A stretch of 64,000 nt of DNA from Epinephelus fuscoguttatus (Eukaryota > Chordata > Actinopteri > Perciformes > Serranidae): NCBI RefSeq assembly GCF_011397635.1, contig NC_064755.1, positions 17,777,282-17,841,281 of the forward strand, written 5' to 3'. The position numbers and the translations under genes were made by a program. Shown piece after piece: positions 41,435 to 52,490 of this stretch (position 1 is the stretch's first letter; the number at the start of each line of letters is the position of its first letter). The notes under the pieces were generated by a model. The model made no database searches. It was given only the letters and a program-made list of their open reading frames with translations, and was not told the DNA's origin.

Positions 41435-44400
41435 TCATATCCTGAGCTGACTCATGAGGTTAGAGAGGGAAGTCACACTTTCCCTCAGTTTGGAGTCTTC
41501 CTCCTCTCCCAGCGACACTCCAGCCAAGCGAGTGGAACCGTTTGAGCCCATCATGCACGGCAAGCTGAGGAACACCTCTGCTCCTATGCCACCCCAGCCC
41601 TAAAGCAAAGAGAATGCGACATCATCTATAATCAAATTTAAATTAAAAACGTCCTTTAAATAACATCTGACACATTCAAGCACTGATGCTACTGACTTTG
41701 TACACTCAGGGAAATGACTGAAGTGAAACAGAACATGCAACACATAATGACAGTGATGCTGACAGACTCAGATATGAGACTCTTGGTGGTTCTACCTGAG
41801 CCAGCGTGGAAACGGAGTGGGTCTTCTTCTGATCTGTCAGGATGCTGTTTGTGATGTCAGCGATGGACAGACCCACAGACCACGACCGCTGACCACGATT
41901 CTTCATCATATCAAGTGCTCTACAAGCACAGAAACAGTTGTACTTTTTTTAAACTTAAAATTTTGATGCAAAAACAATCACAAATTGATGAAGCGTGATC
42001 AAGGAGAGGGACCTGCTACCTCTTCTAATCCCATCAAATTCTAAATTTCCTTCAATTGTGTCCACAATTCCAGATTCTACAAATTCTAAATCCTTCCCTT
42101 GAGGTTATACCTATTCACGCCATTACCTGTCTAACAATGGTTTGGTAACGTTGGGTGTTGCTGCGATCTCTGTCCTCACACTGGAGCTCAGCCCGATGTT
42201 ACTCATCACAGCAACTGCAACACAGAAACAGTGACAAGCTCAATCGTGTGCTTCATTTATTAAAGGGCATGAAGTCTCAAGAATCCAAAGAATGTTTGAT
42301 AGAAAACAATAAAAAAGGCAGATGATCCAAATAATGACCACAAATGAAAAGAGAAGAAGTGAGAGGGGAATGATGAAGACTGATTAAAGCAACACAACGT
42401 CTTCGTGTAACTATTAAAGTGATCTCTTCTGGCTCACCTTTGTTGTCTGAAAATTCTCCTATGACCCAGGCTGGTTTGTGAGTGTTCAGGTTAATATTCA
42501 AGATCTGACTAAGTCGCTCTGAGTCCAGATTACACCCTGCTCCGATCACCTGCGTCGGAGGCAGGCAGCTCTGCCTCCAGGCGACATGTGTCATGATATC
42601 CACTGGAAGTGAAAAGACAAATAGAGTTAACGACAAAAAAGTTAATGAGCAAAATGGTCCATTTCTCAGAGCGAGTGTTTTCTCCGTCACCAACCTGGCT
42701 GTGAAGCGATGAGCATTATTGCATTAGGGCTGAGGCGTGCCAGATTTGGGATGATTTTTTTGAACAAGTCCACATTAGTCTGAACCACGCTCACGTACGA
42801 CTGCTCGCCGCTCCATGCATTCGCAGTCACCACGACAACCCCGGAGCCAGCAGAGGCTGAAAAATCTACCAAAGGAGAGTCATCAGTAGTTATTCCTGCA
42901 CATGTCTCAGAGCAAACATTAAAGCATTGTCAGTTCTAGCACCAAACATTGTGTTAACTCTCCATTAATCACAGATGGATACATTGTGTTCTGTTATCCC
43001 TCCGACAGGTCAAAGTTCAGGGTCAGCTACAGCACAGCAGCTGGTTGGGATTAGGTGAATGCTTGCTGTCATAGAGGTGAGTCGTGACAGAGAGTCTCCC
43101 TAAACACAATGCCGGTATGCTCCCTTTGAAACAGCCTGACATTAGCGATGACTCAGCTGATAGGCACTTCAAACAGAACTGTGTGACAGTGCAGAAAGTG
43201 TCTTACCTCTGGACACCTCAACCTTGGGCAGACTGAAAATCTCTAGATCAGTGCTGCCACCCTTGGTGGAACTCTCAGCAACGTCAATGAAAACAAGTTT
43301 GTCCACTTTACACTGAATGAAAATTAGAACAAAACAAAGATTCACTGTCAGCATTGGAATTTGACATTTTAATCCACAAAGAATAAAATATAAAATATTA
43401 ATTAAAATCCCTGATATATATATGTATATATCACCTTTGATAAAATGCTCATCACTGACGCCATTCCTAAATCTCCTCCCCCAATAACTGAGACTTTGCC
43501 AACTGGTCGATTTTGTCTGCCTCCGCCTGAAACAGACATGAGGTAAGCAAACAACAACAACAGCACACAATTATCTGATTATTAATCATCAACTGCAAAG
43601 CTGCACACCAACCATCGAGCTGTAGATTTGAAACCATCGTCAGGAGCTCATGGGGGTCTTTGTGCTCCGCTGTGGTCTTTGTGGACAGTGGGGGATCCTC
43701 CTCAAACTTGGAGATCATCTCTTTCAGAAGACCCACCACGGTTGACGTGGGCTGTTACAGAACAAAAAAAAAGATAACACACATAGGAACACTTCAACCT
43801 CTTTTGTGCAATTTTAAATTCACCCACAAACTATAAAATCTTACATAATTCCAGTTGTGCAGGCCCGGCAGGTGGATCCGTCCTGTTCCATCGACATGCT
43901 TGCCCTCTCTGATGACCATGCTCGAGGTTGGTCTCAGGAGGCATATGGGAGGCGAGATGGGGAATGAGTCCAGCAGCCACAGCTGAATGGGGAAGTTGTA
44001 GGTCCGGCCTTAAGATAGAAACACTGGCATCAGCACGAAAACAATGACTTCACACTGACATGATAGTCAATTTCTTTGGACATTTCTAGTGTTAGAGGTC
44101 AGCCTTACCTCCATACTGGACAGGGACGTTACCAATTAATTTCAGGAGATCTTTTTGGGTGTTGTCAGTGAATGCTGAAATTGACAACAGGAGCAGTCAG
44201 TTTTCAGCAAAGAAATATCTGTGATGTATGCGAAGGGCTACAAAAGATGAGTGAATAAATACTCACTGTATGTGTCTGTAGATGGTATGATGTCAGGGTA
44301 GACTCGATTGAGTTTCTGCAGCTCCTCAACAGCAACATCGTGGAATTTGTACTAATATCCAGGACAGAAAGACAGACTTAAAGCATTTATATACAGTATA

Positions 44401-45170
44401 TGAATATTTCCATACTTTTATTCACTGTCAGGATGGTTATGTTTGCAGTTGTTGCTTGTGTGAACACAGGAGGTGGGAAAATCTACAGATTTAGCCCACC
44501 CATTTTCAACTGTTATAAACCCTTTCTATTGCTATTAATGTTTTATGTAGACTTCAACATTAAAATTAGGATTCACCAGTTAATCAAGGCTCAGTAATGT
44601 CATACAAACACACTCTTGAAAGGTTCAGTGAAGCATTCAAGATTTTATTATGCTGCTTGCCATCACACAAATGAGCTGTATTCAACACTGGTCACTAACA
44701 TTCACCAGCAACACTGGAATACATGTTTGTTTTGGCTACTTTATCAGCACATAGTATGACAAAGGGCAACAGATTAGCTTTCAGTTGAAACCAATGGGTG
44801 TTTGGACAATTATGTAAATTCCTTTAGCAATAACATAATGCAGCACTGAGGGGTCAAACAGCCCATGGCAGTGATTTTACATTTATCATGGCTCCCTATC
44901 ATTAGCTTGTTTTGTAAAAATGCTAGCTAGCACTTCGTTTTCGTCTTTGACTATGTCATATTTCCGTATTATTCCTCCAGGACATGATAAGTAACAGAGC
45001 TGGTTCTGCCAGTTGGTGAAGCCCGACAGTAGCTTTAGCTAACTAGCCTGCTATGCTAACCGGCACTAATACGTAAACAGCTTTAAGTTTAACCATTTCC
45101 ATAGCTGTTCGTTTATTAAATAACTGACCTTGAAGAGTATCCGCTGTATTTTCTCTGAACGTAGGTCCAT
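41435..45170 (-). CDS. uevld: UEVLD: ubiquitin E2-variant and lactate/malate dehydrogenase-like fusion protein
   Basis: Coding exons in order of transcription: 45170-45129, 44351-44267, 44174-44109, 44008-43845, 43751-43613, 43526-43435, 43312-43207, 42865-42695, 42602-42438, 42214-42127, 41919-41796, 41599-41435. Phases join into 468 residues; human UEVLD has about 471. Residues 1-140 form a TSG101-like UEV domain (HVDGTGRIHLPGLHNW) without the E2 catalytic cysteine. After a linker, residues 175-468 are LDH-like, with the Rossmann motif VIGGGDLG (179-186) and GCNLDSER (311-318). The latter keeps the substrate-binding Asp and Arg of LDH. At the LDH catalytic-histidine position (GEH) the protein has GEF (337-339), so ordinary LDH catalysis is unlikely. 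The family's biochemical role is poorly known; ubiquitin binding or redox sensing is only inference. The donors after the 43751-43613 and 42865-42695 exons are the unusual GTTGGT. Confidence 0.95.
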
Positions 45171-45345
45171 CTATTGAAGTACAACCACAAAAATCACGTG
45201 TTTCGGTTCTTTCCCCTCTTGTCGGCTGACTTCCACTTGGGCTGCTGAGTAAACTTCCGCAAACTTTCAGGAGTAGCTAAGCGCAACGACAGAAACTCCC
45301 ACTTGATACGTCATTACGGCAAGCCCGGAAGGAAGAAAAAGCCTT
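45171..45345 (-). promoter_or_regulatory. uevld: Probable uevld promoter
   Basis: Immediately upstream of the uevld ATG lie an E-box (CACGTG, 45195-45200), a CRE-like TACGTCAT (45307-45314) and an ETS-type CCGGAAG (45325-45331), with no TATA box. The region is richer in CpG than its surroundings. This fits a housekeeping promoter. The sites are read from sequence only. Confidence 0.45.
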
Positions 45346-46158
45346 AACGCTGCTTGTTGCTGTTCATACTGTCAATTTACGGCTACATAGTCATTTAACA
45401 TAATTAACAACTTTAAAAAAAAAAACATAACACACAATATATAGCGAAAGAATAATAACTCTGACCAAAATTCATACCATTTTTATGATATTTGTACTAG
45501 TGATAGTACCCAAGTCATGTATATATTACTAAGATTGTCATACTCTGAGAAAACTCTGACATAAAACTACACAATTAAACGCTTCAATAAATCATTTCTG
45601 TAACTCCCTTTAAGAGAAACACACAGCACATCAAGTGGTAATGTTTTCTGCATACGTAACCATCTTTACAATCAGTTTGTTTGGAAAAATATGCAACAAC
45701 TTCTGCTGAAAAATAGCATTTTATCAACACATGACATTGTATGTCTTTGTCTAAAAAAAAAAATCACTCTTTCATATTAATAGTTCTCTTTGAAGCTCAG
45801 ATGCTCTTAAGAAATAGGAACTGTTGACAGTGTAAACCCTGCACTTGGTGGGGGAAATAAATAATATAACAGGGAAAGTGTGAGATTTTTTTGTCAACTA
45901 ATGCCTGAATGATTTGTGCATATTTGTCTTTGACTTTTTCAGGTTGTCTTGAACCGACACTCTTCTCCTCTCCTCTGAAGCCATCGTCATGAGTCACTCC
46001 ACTCAGTTTTTGTCCGAACATAAGGAGAGAAGCAGAGAGACAGCAACAGAGGCCAAGGTGGACACAGTCACTGGCTTTCAGGTGTTAAGATAGCCGACCC
46101 TCTGTCCCCACCTTTCAGGAGACAGTTTCTTTTCTTCGTCTTAACCACAAAGTTCTTT
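45346..46158 (-). other. Interval between uevld and spty2d1, including the spty2d1 3' UTR
   Basis: AT-rich non-coding sequence. The two genes run in the same direction, so the 3' end of spty2d1 must fall here, but no canonical poly(A) signal was seen on the minus strand. No other gene was recognised. Confidence 0.5.
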
Positions 46159-49100
46159 TCAGTTCTTCTTTTTCCTCTTGGCATTTCTCCTTTTCAGCTC
46201 CTCTTCTTCTCTTTTCTCCTCCTCCAGATCTTCCTGCACAGCCATTCTCAAGCTAAAGTAGCAATTGAGAAGAAATAACATTATGTAAATTATGATATTA
46301 CACACCCTCAAGAGGATGAAGCGGTTAGAAGATGAATGAATGAATGAATGATATTACACATTATGACACACGTATGTGAGGTTTATGTTCATCGTACCTC
46401 CTGGCCTCCTCCTTCTGCATATCTTTCCAGCTGCTCTCCATGAATTTAAGTGCATAGTCACTTTCATCTTTGTATCTGAGGAGGTTAAAAGCAAAAAACA
46501 GTCTGTTCATACAGAATTCACAACACATTAAAATGGACCTGTAACCACAATGTATGACACCAACACTTACCTGTTTCGATCGTAACCGAAGATTTCCCTT
46601 ATGTGCCTGGAAATGTCATCTGGCTCATCACCTCCGTCATCAATAAAATCATCCATTTCTGGGTCATATTCGTCTTCCTCATCCTCGTATCTCCTCTTGT
46701 ATGCCGAAGTGATAGGTGGTAACATCGGACCTGGATGATAAATACAGAAATGACTGTCAATGTGGGTATTGTCTTTGTTAAGACTATGCTATGCTAAGAC
46801 TATGTTAAGACTGGCAAGCTTGTGATTTGAGAATTACTGAGTTTACAAAATTCAGTTTCATGGTACAAGGTTGATGACGATGAAATTATGTTTTGTTTAT
46901 CCATGTTAAAAAGATAGCCGCTCTCTGACCCACGAATAACGACAAAGGCAGCTGAGTGTTGCTGACACATTTCATTCGTTTAGGCAAACAAACCCTTTGC
47001 CCTGTAATACTGACTGTGTTGTTTCAGGCTGTTTGCAAAATCTCAGAGGCTGTTTGTTTTAATATATTATATTTACAACAAGATTTCATACATTGTTTTA
47101 CAATGTTCATTGTAATGTACAGCTGATAGGGGTATCTGTTATGAGCTGCAATGAAGTGCTTAATGTCTCCTTTATTGTGTTCATAATACTGTACTATAAA
47201 ATTGGTACAGTGCACTATGTGCAGGCTGTGAATACATATGGGAAAACATTATTGACACACAATATTGATGCAATCATTAAATTCAAATTATTTAATTTAA
47301 CAAACAGTTAACTCGTTTGTTTTGCTGCAGAGAGACAATAGACCATGTTGCTATGGGACAAAGCAGAGCATACAGTGAAGGTGATATTATCTGATAGTAT
47401 CAAGTGATTTCCATAAAACAAAATGTTGCTCTGCCCAAAAAACAAGCTTGAGCAAGACCCTAAACTCATGTGCTCTCTTTTATGTTGCTCTGGTTAAAAG
47501 TAGGGATGGGCGGTATGACAAAATTTTCATATCACGGTTTTAAGAAAAAAATCATATCAGTTTCACAGTATTTTGCTCAGGTTCGGCCAACTTGACATGC
47601 TGCTGTGTTGTGCTATGGCCTATTCAAGTGCCGGAATTTTTTATTTACCTGACAACGCCTGAACACAGCACATGCTCCGCTCCATTAGTGCTGTGCTCGG
47701 TTATAACTGTCTCGGACTCGGGACAGGTCGTCTTCGGTCAGGAAAAACGCGGCCCGAGCCGTGCTCTAGTGTGCTCACCTGTGTGTGTGCACTTTGTCTG
47801 TGTGCGCATCGGGGCGAAACTCCGCCGTGCGCGATACAGAGGGCAGAGGAGAATTGTAAACGTCGGTGCGCCGCTGTTAGTTGCATATATGGGAAACACT
47901 GCTCTTTTTGGTATGAGTTCTTCTGGGTCATCGTGTACAGTTGCTTCACTTTCAGGACTCTATCCGGCAGCCATTCTCGCCTCTAAACGTTTCTATATGC
48001 TCTCACTCTCGCCTGCTCAAGTGCGCCTGTGGTGTGCAACGGTGAAATGGGTCCCCGCTGAAAAACTTTCCCGCTGCACACGTTCTGGACGTTGTTTGGG
48101 CTATTCACCGGTATTGCGGTATATGAAAAATTCATATCATAACGAAAATAAATACCGGTTTTCCGTATGAACCGGTATATCGCCCAGCCCTAGTTAAAAG
48201 CATGAACCAAATACCCAAATAGAGAAGGGCTTACTTTGCTTTTACCTGACCTACTGCACTGCTTTGATTTTAACCCGTTTCGTAAGGGACCTTTTCCTAA
48301 GTCAGTCTCTGTCTCTATTTCAGTTGTATCCTTAGTGCATTAACCTTTATGTTATTTTAGTTTCAGCAATATTTCTGTTAATGTCCAGCTGTTTCCTCAT
48401 TGGTAGTAATTTCTTTGCAAACTCTGGCACATTGTAAAACTGAACTGACAGTTATAACCCTGAAATGTTAACTCAAAGGCAACAAATAACAATTCCAGTT
48501 TGTTGGTAATATGATACCATTATGCTCTCTCTTTCTTACCTGGTGGTCTGTTCATCATAGGTCTCTGTGGCATTCCCGGTCTGGGTGGCATTCCCGGCCT
48601 AGGTGGCATTCCCAGTCTGGGTGGCATCCCAGGTCTCTGTGGCATTCCAGGTCTCTGTGGCATGCCTGGCCGAGGAGGGGCTCCTGGTCTGGGTCCACCA
48701 AAATTCTTGGATGAAATGGTCTCTGACACCACAGTGCACTTGGGTCTTCCAGGTCCTGATCCAATGCTGCCAGTCGGTCGTCCAAGCACTGGTCCTCCAC
48801 CACCAGGCCGACCAGGTCCACTCCCAGGAGGTCGGGATCCACCACCTTTGGGTTGACCCTGTAGGCCACTCCCGCCAGGCCTGGCCTGAGGGACACCACC
48901 AGTTTTTGCCTGGAGTGTGCCTCCAGGCCGTGACTGAGGATGACTACCTGCCTTAGGAGGGACGCCTGACGAAGGTCTCATCATCGAATTACCACTTGGC
49001 TTTAGAGCAGTATTCATACCAGGTCTTAGTGGTTCTCCCTTTCCAGACTTGTGGCCTCCAACTATAGGTCCCTGCTTTGATGAGCTACCCTGACTGGGCC

Positions 49101-50716
49101 TGGTCTGTTGGGAGCTTCCATGTTGAGATCTTTGGCCTGTTACAGCTGTACCAGGGGTCTTGGTCCCAGGAATACCCGAGGCTCTTGATGAGCTTTCTTT
49201 TTTATGGATAAGGTCACTTGAGGTGCTGGGTTTGTGGCTAGACGAGGGCCTGGGGCCCCCTTGTTTGGCTGAAACCTGAGAAGATGTGGCTTTCAAAGGA
49301 ACTTTACTGTTAATGGCACCAGATGAACTAGACAAGCTTGTCTTGGGTCTGTCTCTATCACTGTGAGACATCTTGGGTCTATCCCTTTCTCTGTCACTAA
49401 CAGAGGGCTTGGAAGAAGAAGAAGAGTGGCCTTTGTCACTAGTTGGTGTTGGATGCATCTTCTTCACTGACCCACTGGACAGACTTGGCTTTTCCACAGA
49501 GTGTTTTTGCGTTTTGTAGTTCTTCTGCTCCTTCTCGGAAATGTTTTTTCTTACTGAACTAGAGCTTGGCTGAGACTTACTGTCTCTTTCTTTTGGTCTC
49601 TTAGCCTTGCGCTCCATCTCCAATTCTTTTATTTCTTCAGCTGTTCTGAGCCTTTCTTCTTTTTTCACTACCTTAGGTTTCACGTCAACTGGCTCATGTT
49701 GCTTCTTCTCTGCCAATTTGAGTAAATCTGCAAAGTTCATGGGAGGTGGAGGGGGCTTGGGTGGCCCACTTGGTTTTTTAGAGGAGAGCTTGCTGCTACT
49801 GTTCCCACTAAAACCTGCAGTTTTCCCAGGTCTCAGCGGTTCTGGCTCTGGTTCTGAATCTGACTGTTCATACTCATAATTATCCTCATCATCCTCTGGG
49901 TCAACTGAGTTATTCCTAAATCTTTCCTCATTCGCTGATCTTTCTTGCAGCATTTCTTGTTTTGATCTCCTCTTCTTGGGCACATCTACCACTGGGATGC
50001 CATTGTAGCCTCTGAAATTGTCCTTAGTTCTGGAAGCCATTGCTCGTGCCTTACGGTCTGACTTCAGCTCAACCCTCTTGGCCAGTAGCTCCTCCTTCTG
50101 TTTCTTTGATTCAATTTCTGAAAAAAGAAGGCAGACATTCAAATAATCAATGAGAAATGCATTCTGTACAGTGTGTGTTTAACTATCAATCCCTATTGTC
50201 TACCTTGACACTTAATTCTTACAGTGTTACCTTTCTTTTTCATTTCACTGCGTTGCTTCTGCAAAAGTGCCTGCACAGCAGAAGCACTCACACCTTTCGA
50301 CCTCGGGTCCTTTTTAGGTGGTCCAGCTTGTAGACTGTACCTCTTCTGCTCAAAGAGACACAAATAACACAGGAAAATCCACAGCTTATTCATTTGGACT
50401 AGTTGCACAGCCCTCTGTACCGTCTACAATGTTCACATATTTTTATATAAGGAGGTAAGATATTGATTATCAGCTATGTTGGTTTAAAGATCACCATTGA
50501 TTAGACATTTAAAAACGTGACACGAGGGTGGGAGTTAGCAGAAAGCGACATTGTCAGATCCTCTCTAACAGATGAGCTGGCATTTGTGAGCTCACAAGGC
50601 TGGCCCCAAATCCTGACATTACTGTTAAGCCTGGGTGAAAGTCTTTGTCTTACCTGTACACTGCTGACGCCCTGGTTTTGCGAGGCGATGTCCAATATGT
50701 TATCAAAGTCCATCAT
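46159..50716 (-). CDS. spty2d1: SPTY2D1: SPT2 histone H3-H4 chaperone
   Basis: SPT2 binds DNA and H3-H4 tetramers and helps reassemble chromatin behind RNA polymerases. Coding exons in order of transcription: 50716-50654, 50345-50231, 50117-48540, 46730-46571, 46475-46398, 46252-46159. Phases join into 695 residues; human has 685. The N-terminus has the family's MDF...IASQNQGV and AGPPKKDP blocks, then [13 protein letters not shown]-like sequence ([20 protein letters not shown]) and [20 protein letters not shown] long Ser/Lys/Pro-rich disordered middle leads to [13 protein letters not shown]. The acidic-basic SPT2 domain closes the protein ([30 protein letters not shown], a Glu/Arg helix, then RKKKN). 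Two ATGs are adjacent at the start; family comparison favours the second (50713). The order uevld-spty2d1-tmem86a is conserved with human. Confidence 0.95.
46305..46347 (+). mobile_element. 43-bp 5'-truncated L2-type retroposon stub with target-site duplication
   Basis: The 43 bases (AGGATGAAGCGGTTAGAAGA followed by TGAATGAATGAATGA) match the 3' tail that I recall for fish L2-type LINEs and related SINEs. A perfect 13-bp direct repeat, ATGATATTACACA, flanks it (46292-46304 and 46348-46360). This is the signature of target-primed reverse transcription that stopped almost immediately. It sits in the 145-bp last intron of spty2d1. Confidence 0.75.
47501..48192. mobile_element. Non-autonomous hAT-like element in an spty2d1 intron
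   Basis: Terminal inverted repeats TAGGGATGGGCGGTAT and TAGGGCTGGGCGATAT face each other and are flanked by a perfect 8-bp duplication GTTAAAAG (47493-47500 and 48193-48200). Eight-base duplications are typical of hAT elements. Subterminal copies of ATACCGGT-like and TTCATATCA motifs occur at both ends. A 192-codon ORF inside has no transposase features, so the 692-bp element is a MITE-like derivative. Confidence 0.85.
48553..48678 (-). repeat. spty2d1: In-frame 18-bp tandem repeat in spty2d1 coding sequence
   Basis: Seven consecutive 18-bp units encode hexapeptides of the type P-P/Q-R-P-G-M, between [13 protein letters not shown] and the SPT2 domain. The units differ slightly (one has RLGM, the last RPMM). 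The exact multiple of three keeps the frame, so repeat number can vary without disrupting the protein. Confidence 0.9.
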
Positions 50717-51340
50717 TTTGGCAGCAGATGATGTAAGATGATTGTTTGAAATGAAGATTCAACGAGGAGTGACGTTACTGAGTGCTAAAGCTAATGTTAG
50801 CGTTTACCTTACAAACCGGGTAAGCTGGCCTGGGATTTAGCGTTACCAAACAGCACTTAACTAGCTACAAAGGAAAACACTTTCTCAAACACAGACCATA
50901 AGAAGAAAACGGTATATCAAACAGTTGAAGCTACTTTACTCCATCGGCTTGCGTTAGCACAAGCTAGCAAAGTTAGCGTTAGCTAACCTTACGTTTACCA
51001 ACGTTAACTGCTGTTAGCCAACCAAGAAGACTGACAGACGAACTTTTGTACTGATTTAACACACCAAACTAAGGTCAAATCCATCAAAATATCGGCAAGA
51101 CTAAAGCCAACTGAGAGAAAACACTAAAAACTAAGCCATAATGTTGAGCCGGGTGTTGGTAGAGACAAGAACTAACGTTAATGCTGAACTACAGCTAACA
51201 ACTAACAGCCCCATGCTAACGGCGAGAAAGACAGAATTAAAGTGTCCAAAGAGTACGCTAAGGAAGTGAGAGGACTCACTCCTGCGTGCGTCCGTCTTTG
51301 CCAGATAACGAAGAGTCAGTAAATAACACAAGCCTATGCT
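50717..51340 (-). promoter_or_regulatory. spty2d1: Probable spty2d1 promoter region
   Basis: The region upstream of the spty2d1 start has raised CpG content and many GCTAACGTTAGC-like words, often seen near teleost promoters. No TATA box was found near a probable start. A non-coding exon ending near 51,278 (AGGA followed by GTGAGTCC on the minus strand) is possible but not demonstrated. Confidence 0.35.
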
Positions 51341-52009
51341 GTTAGAAAAATGAATTTTGTTCAACAAGTACAGTCTTTTAGTGTATGATAAGTAACAGGA
51401 TGTTGATGCCAGTGTCGAAATGAGAATTTTGACACATGCAATATGAGGAATGTCTTAAACTTGTACTACGATAGTGACACTCGATTTGTCCCCGTTTCTT
51501 GTGTAATTTATGAGAGAGGGGTGATCTATCTTGACGGATTACGATGATGATCGGAGCTGTTCGGCAAAGTGGACTTTGAAATAAGTTGAGCTGCCTCGAT
51601 AAAAATGTTTAGCATGGGAAGATATGACGATGTATTTAACACACAACAAACACATAAAAAGAGCTCTGAAAAAAATGTTTACAGTATTATCATAGTAGTA
51701 TGTAGAAAATTATGTGAAAAGAACATTTAAATATAAATCAAATATTTAACAAGATTGGTGGTCATTGGTGATTTTTTTTTTTTTGTCAGATTCGGCCTCT
51801 CTATGATTCCAGGTCATACATTTGTAATAATAATAGTTCTTGGGGTTTTTTGTGTGACTGATGCTTCCGCTTTTCGCCCTATGATTTCTTTGCGCAATAT
51901 CCGTCCAAAAAACAAATGTTGACACTTGTACACCACATGATGTCGCTACTGTTGCTGATATTCTTCATCAAACCAGCATTTTGCCCAAATATCTGTTAGT
52001 CTGAAGCTC
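51341..52009. other. Intergenic AT-rich DNA
   Basis: Between the spty2d1 promoter and a dispersed repeat. Contains a T run near 51,771. No gene or recognisable element was seen. Confidence 0.5.
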
Positions 52010-52490
52010 TACAATACTGTAGCCTAACAATATTCTAATACAAGTTAAAATCCTGCTTTCAAAGTTATACATGAGCAAAGGTGCAGAGACGTTATCAAAT
52101 GTGGGTCTGCTTTACCAAAAGTAGTAGCAATCATTATGCAGAATGTCACTTTTAAGGAATCAGTCATATTACTGTATCATATGTTACATGAGCATTACAT
52201 GCACATAGTGCAGCAGTTTCAATGCTGGCCAATGCTACTTTGAACTACTTTATGTCCTGTTTAGGTGTAAATATTGTATTACATTTGTTAAGCTGCACTT
52301 TTATAAACTGCAGTTTTTATACAAATTAAGCGGAATAAAAACTAAAATATCTCCCTTTAAAATGTAGTAGTAGAAGTATAAAGTAGCATGAATTGAAATT
52401 CTCCAGTGAAGTACCTCAACGTTCTAGTGAAGTACAGTATCTGGGGAAAAGAAAGTTACTTTTCACCAATGATTGTGTCCTACAATTGAA
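52010..52490 (-). mobile_element. Fish MITE of the 'GTGGAAAGTAACTAAGTAC' type (probable hAT)
   Basis: Read on the minus strand from about 52,490, the sequence ATTGGTGAAAAGTAACTTTC, then AGTACTTCACTAG-like words, TACTTTATACTTCTACTACT and TACATTT... follows a repeat that is extremely common in teleosts. The far end is too diverged to define, so the 52,010 boundary is approximate. Confidence 0.5.

Noticed and set aside
47592-48170. 192-codon plus-strand ORF as a gene
   Set aside because: It lies wholly inside the hAT-like element at 47,501-48,192 and has no transposase or other domain signature. GC-rich element interior explains its length.
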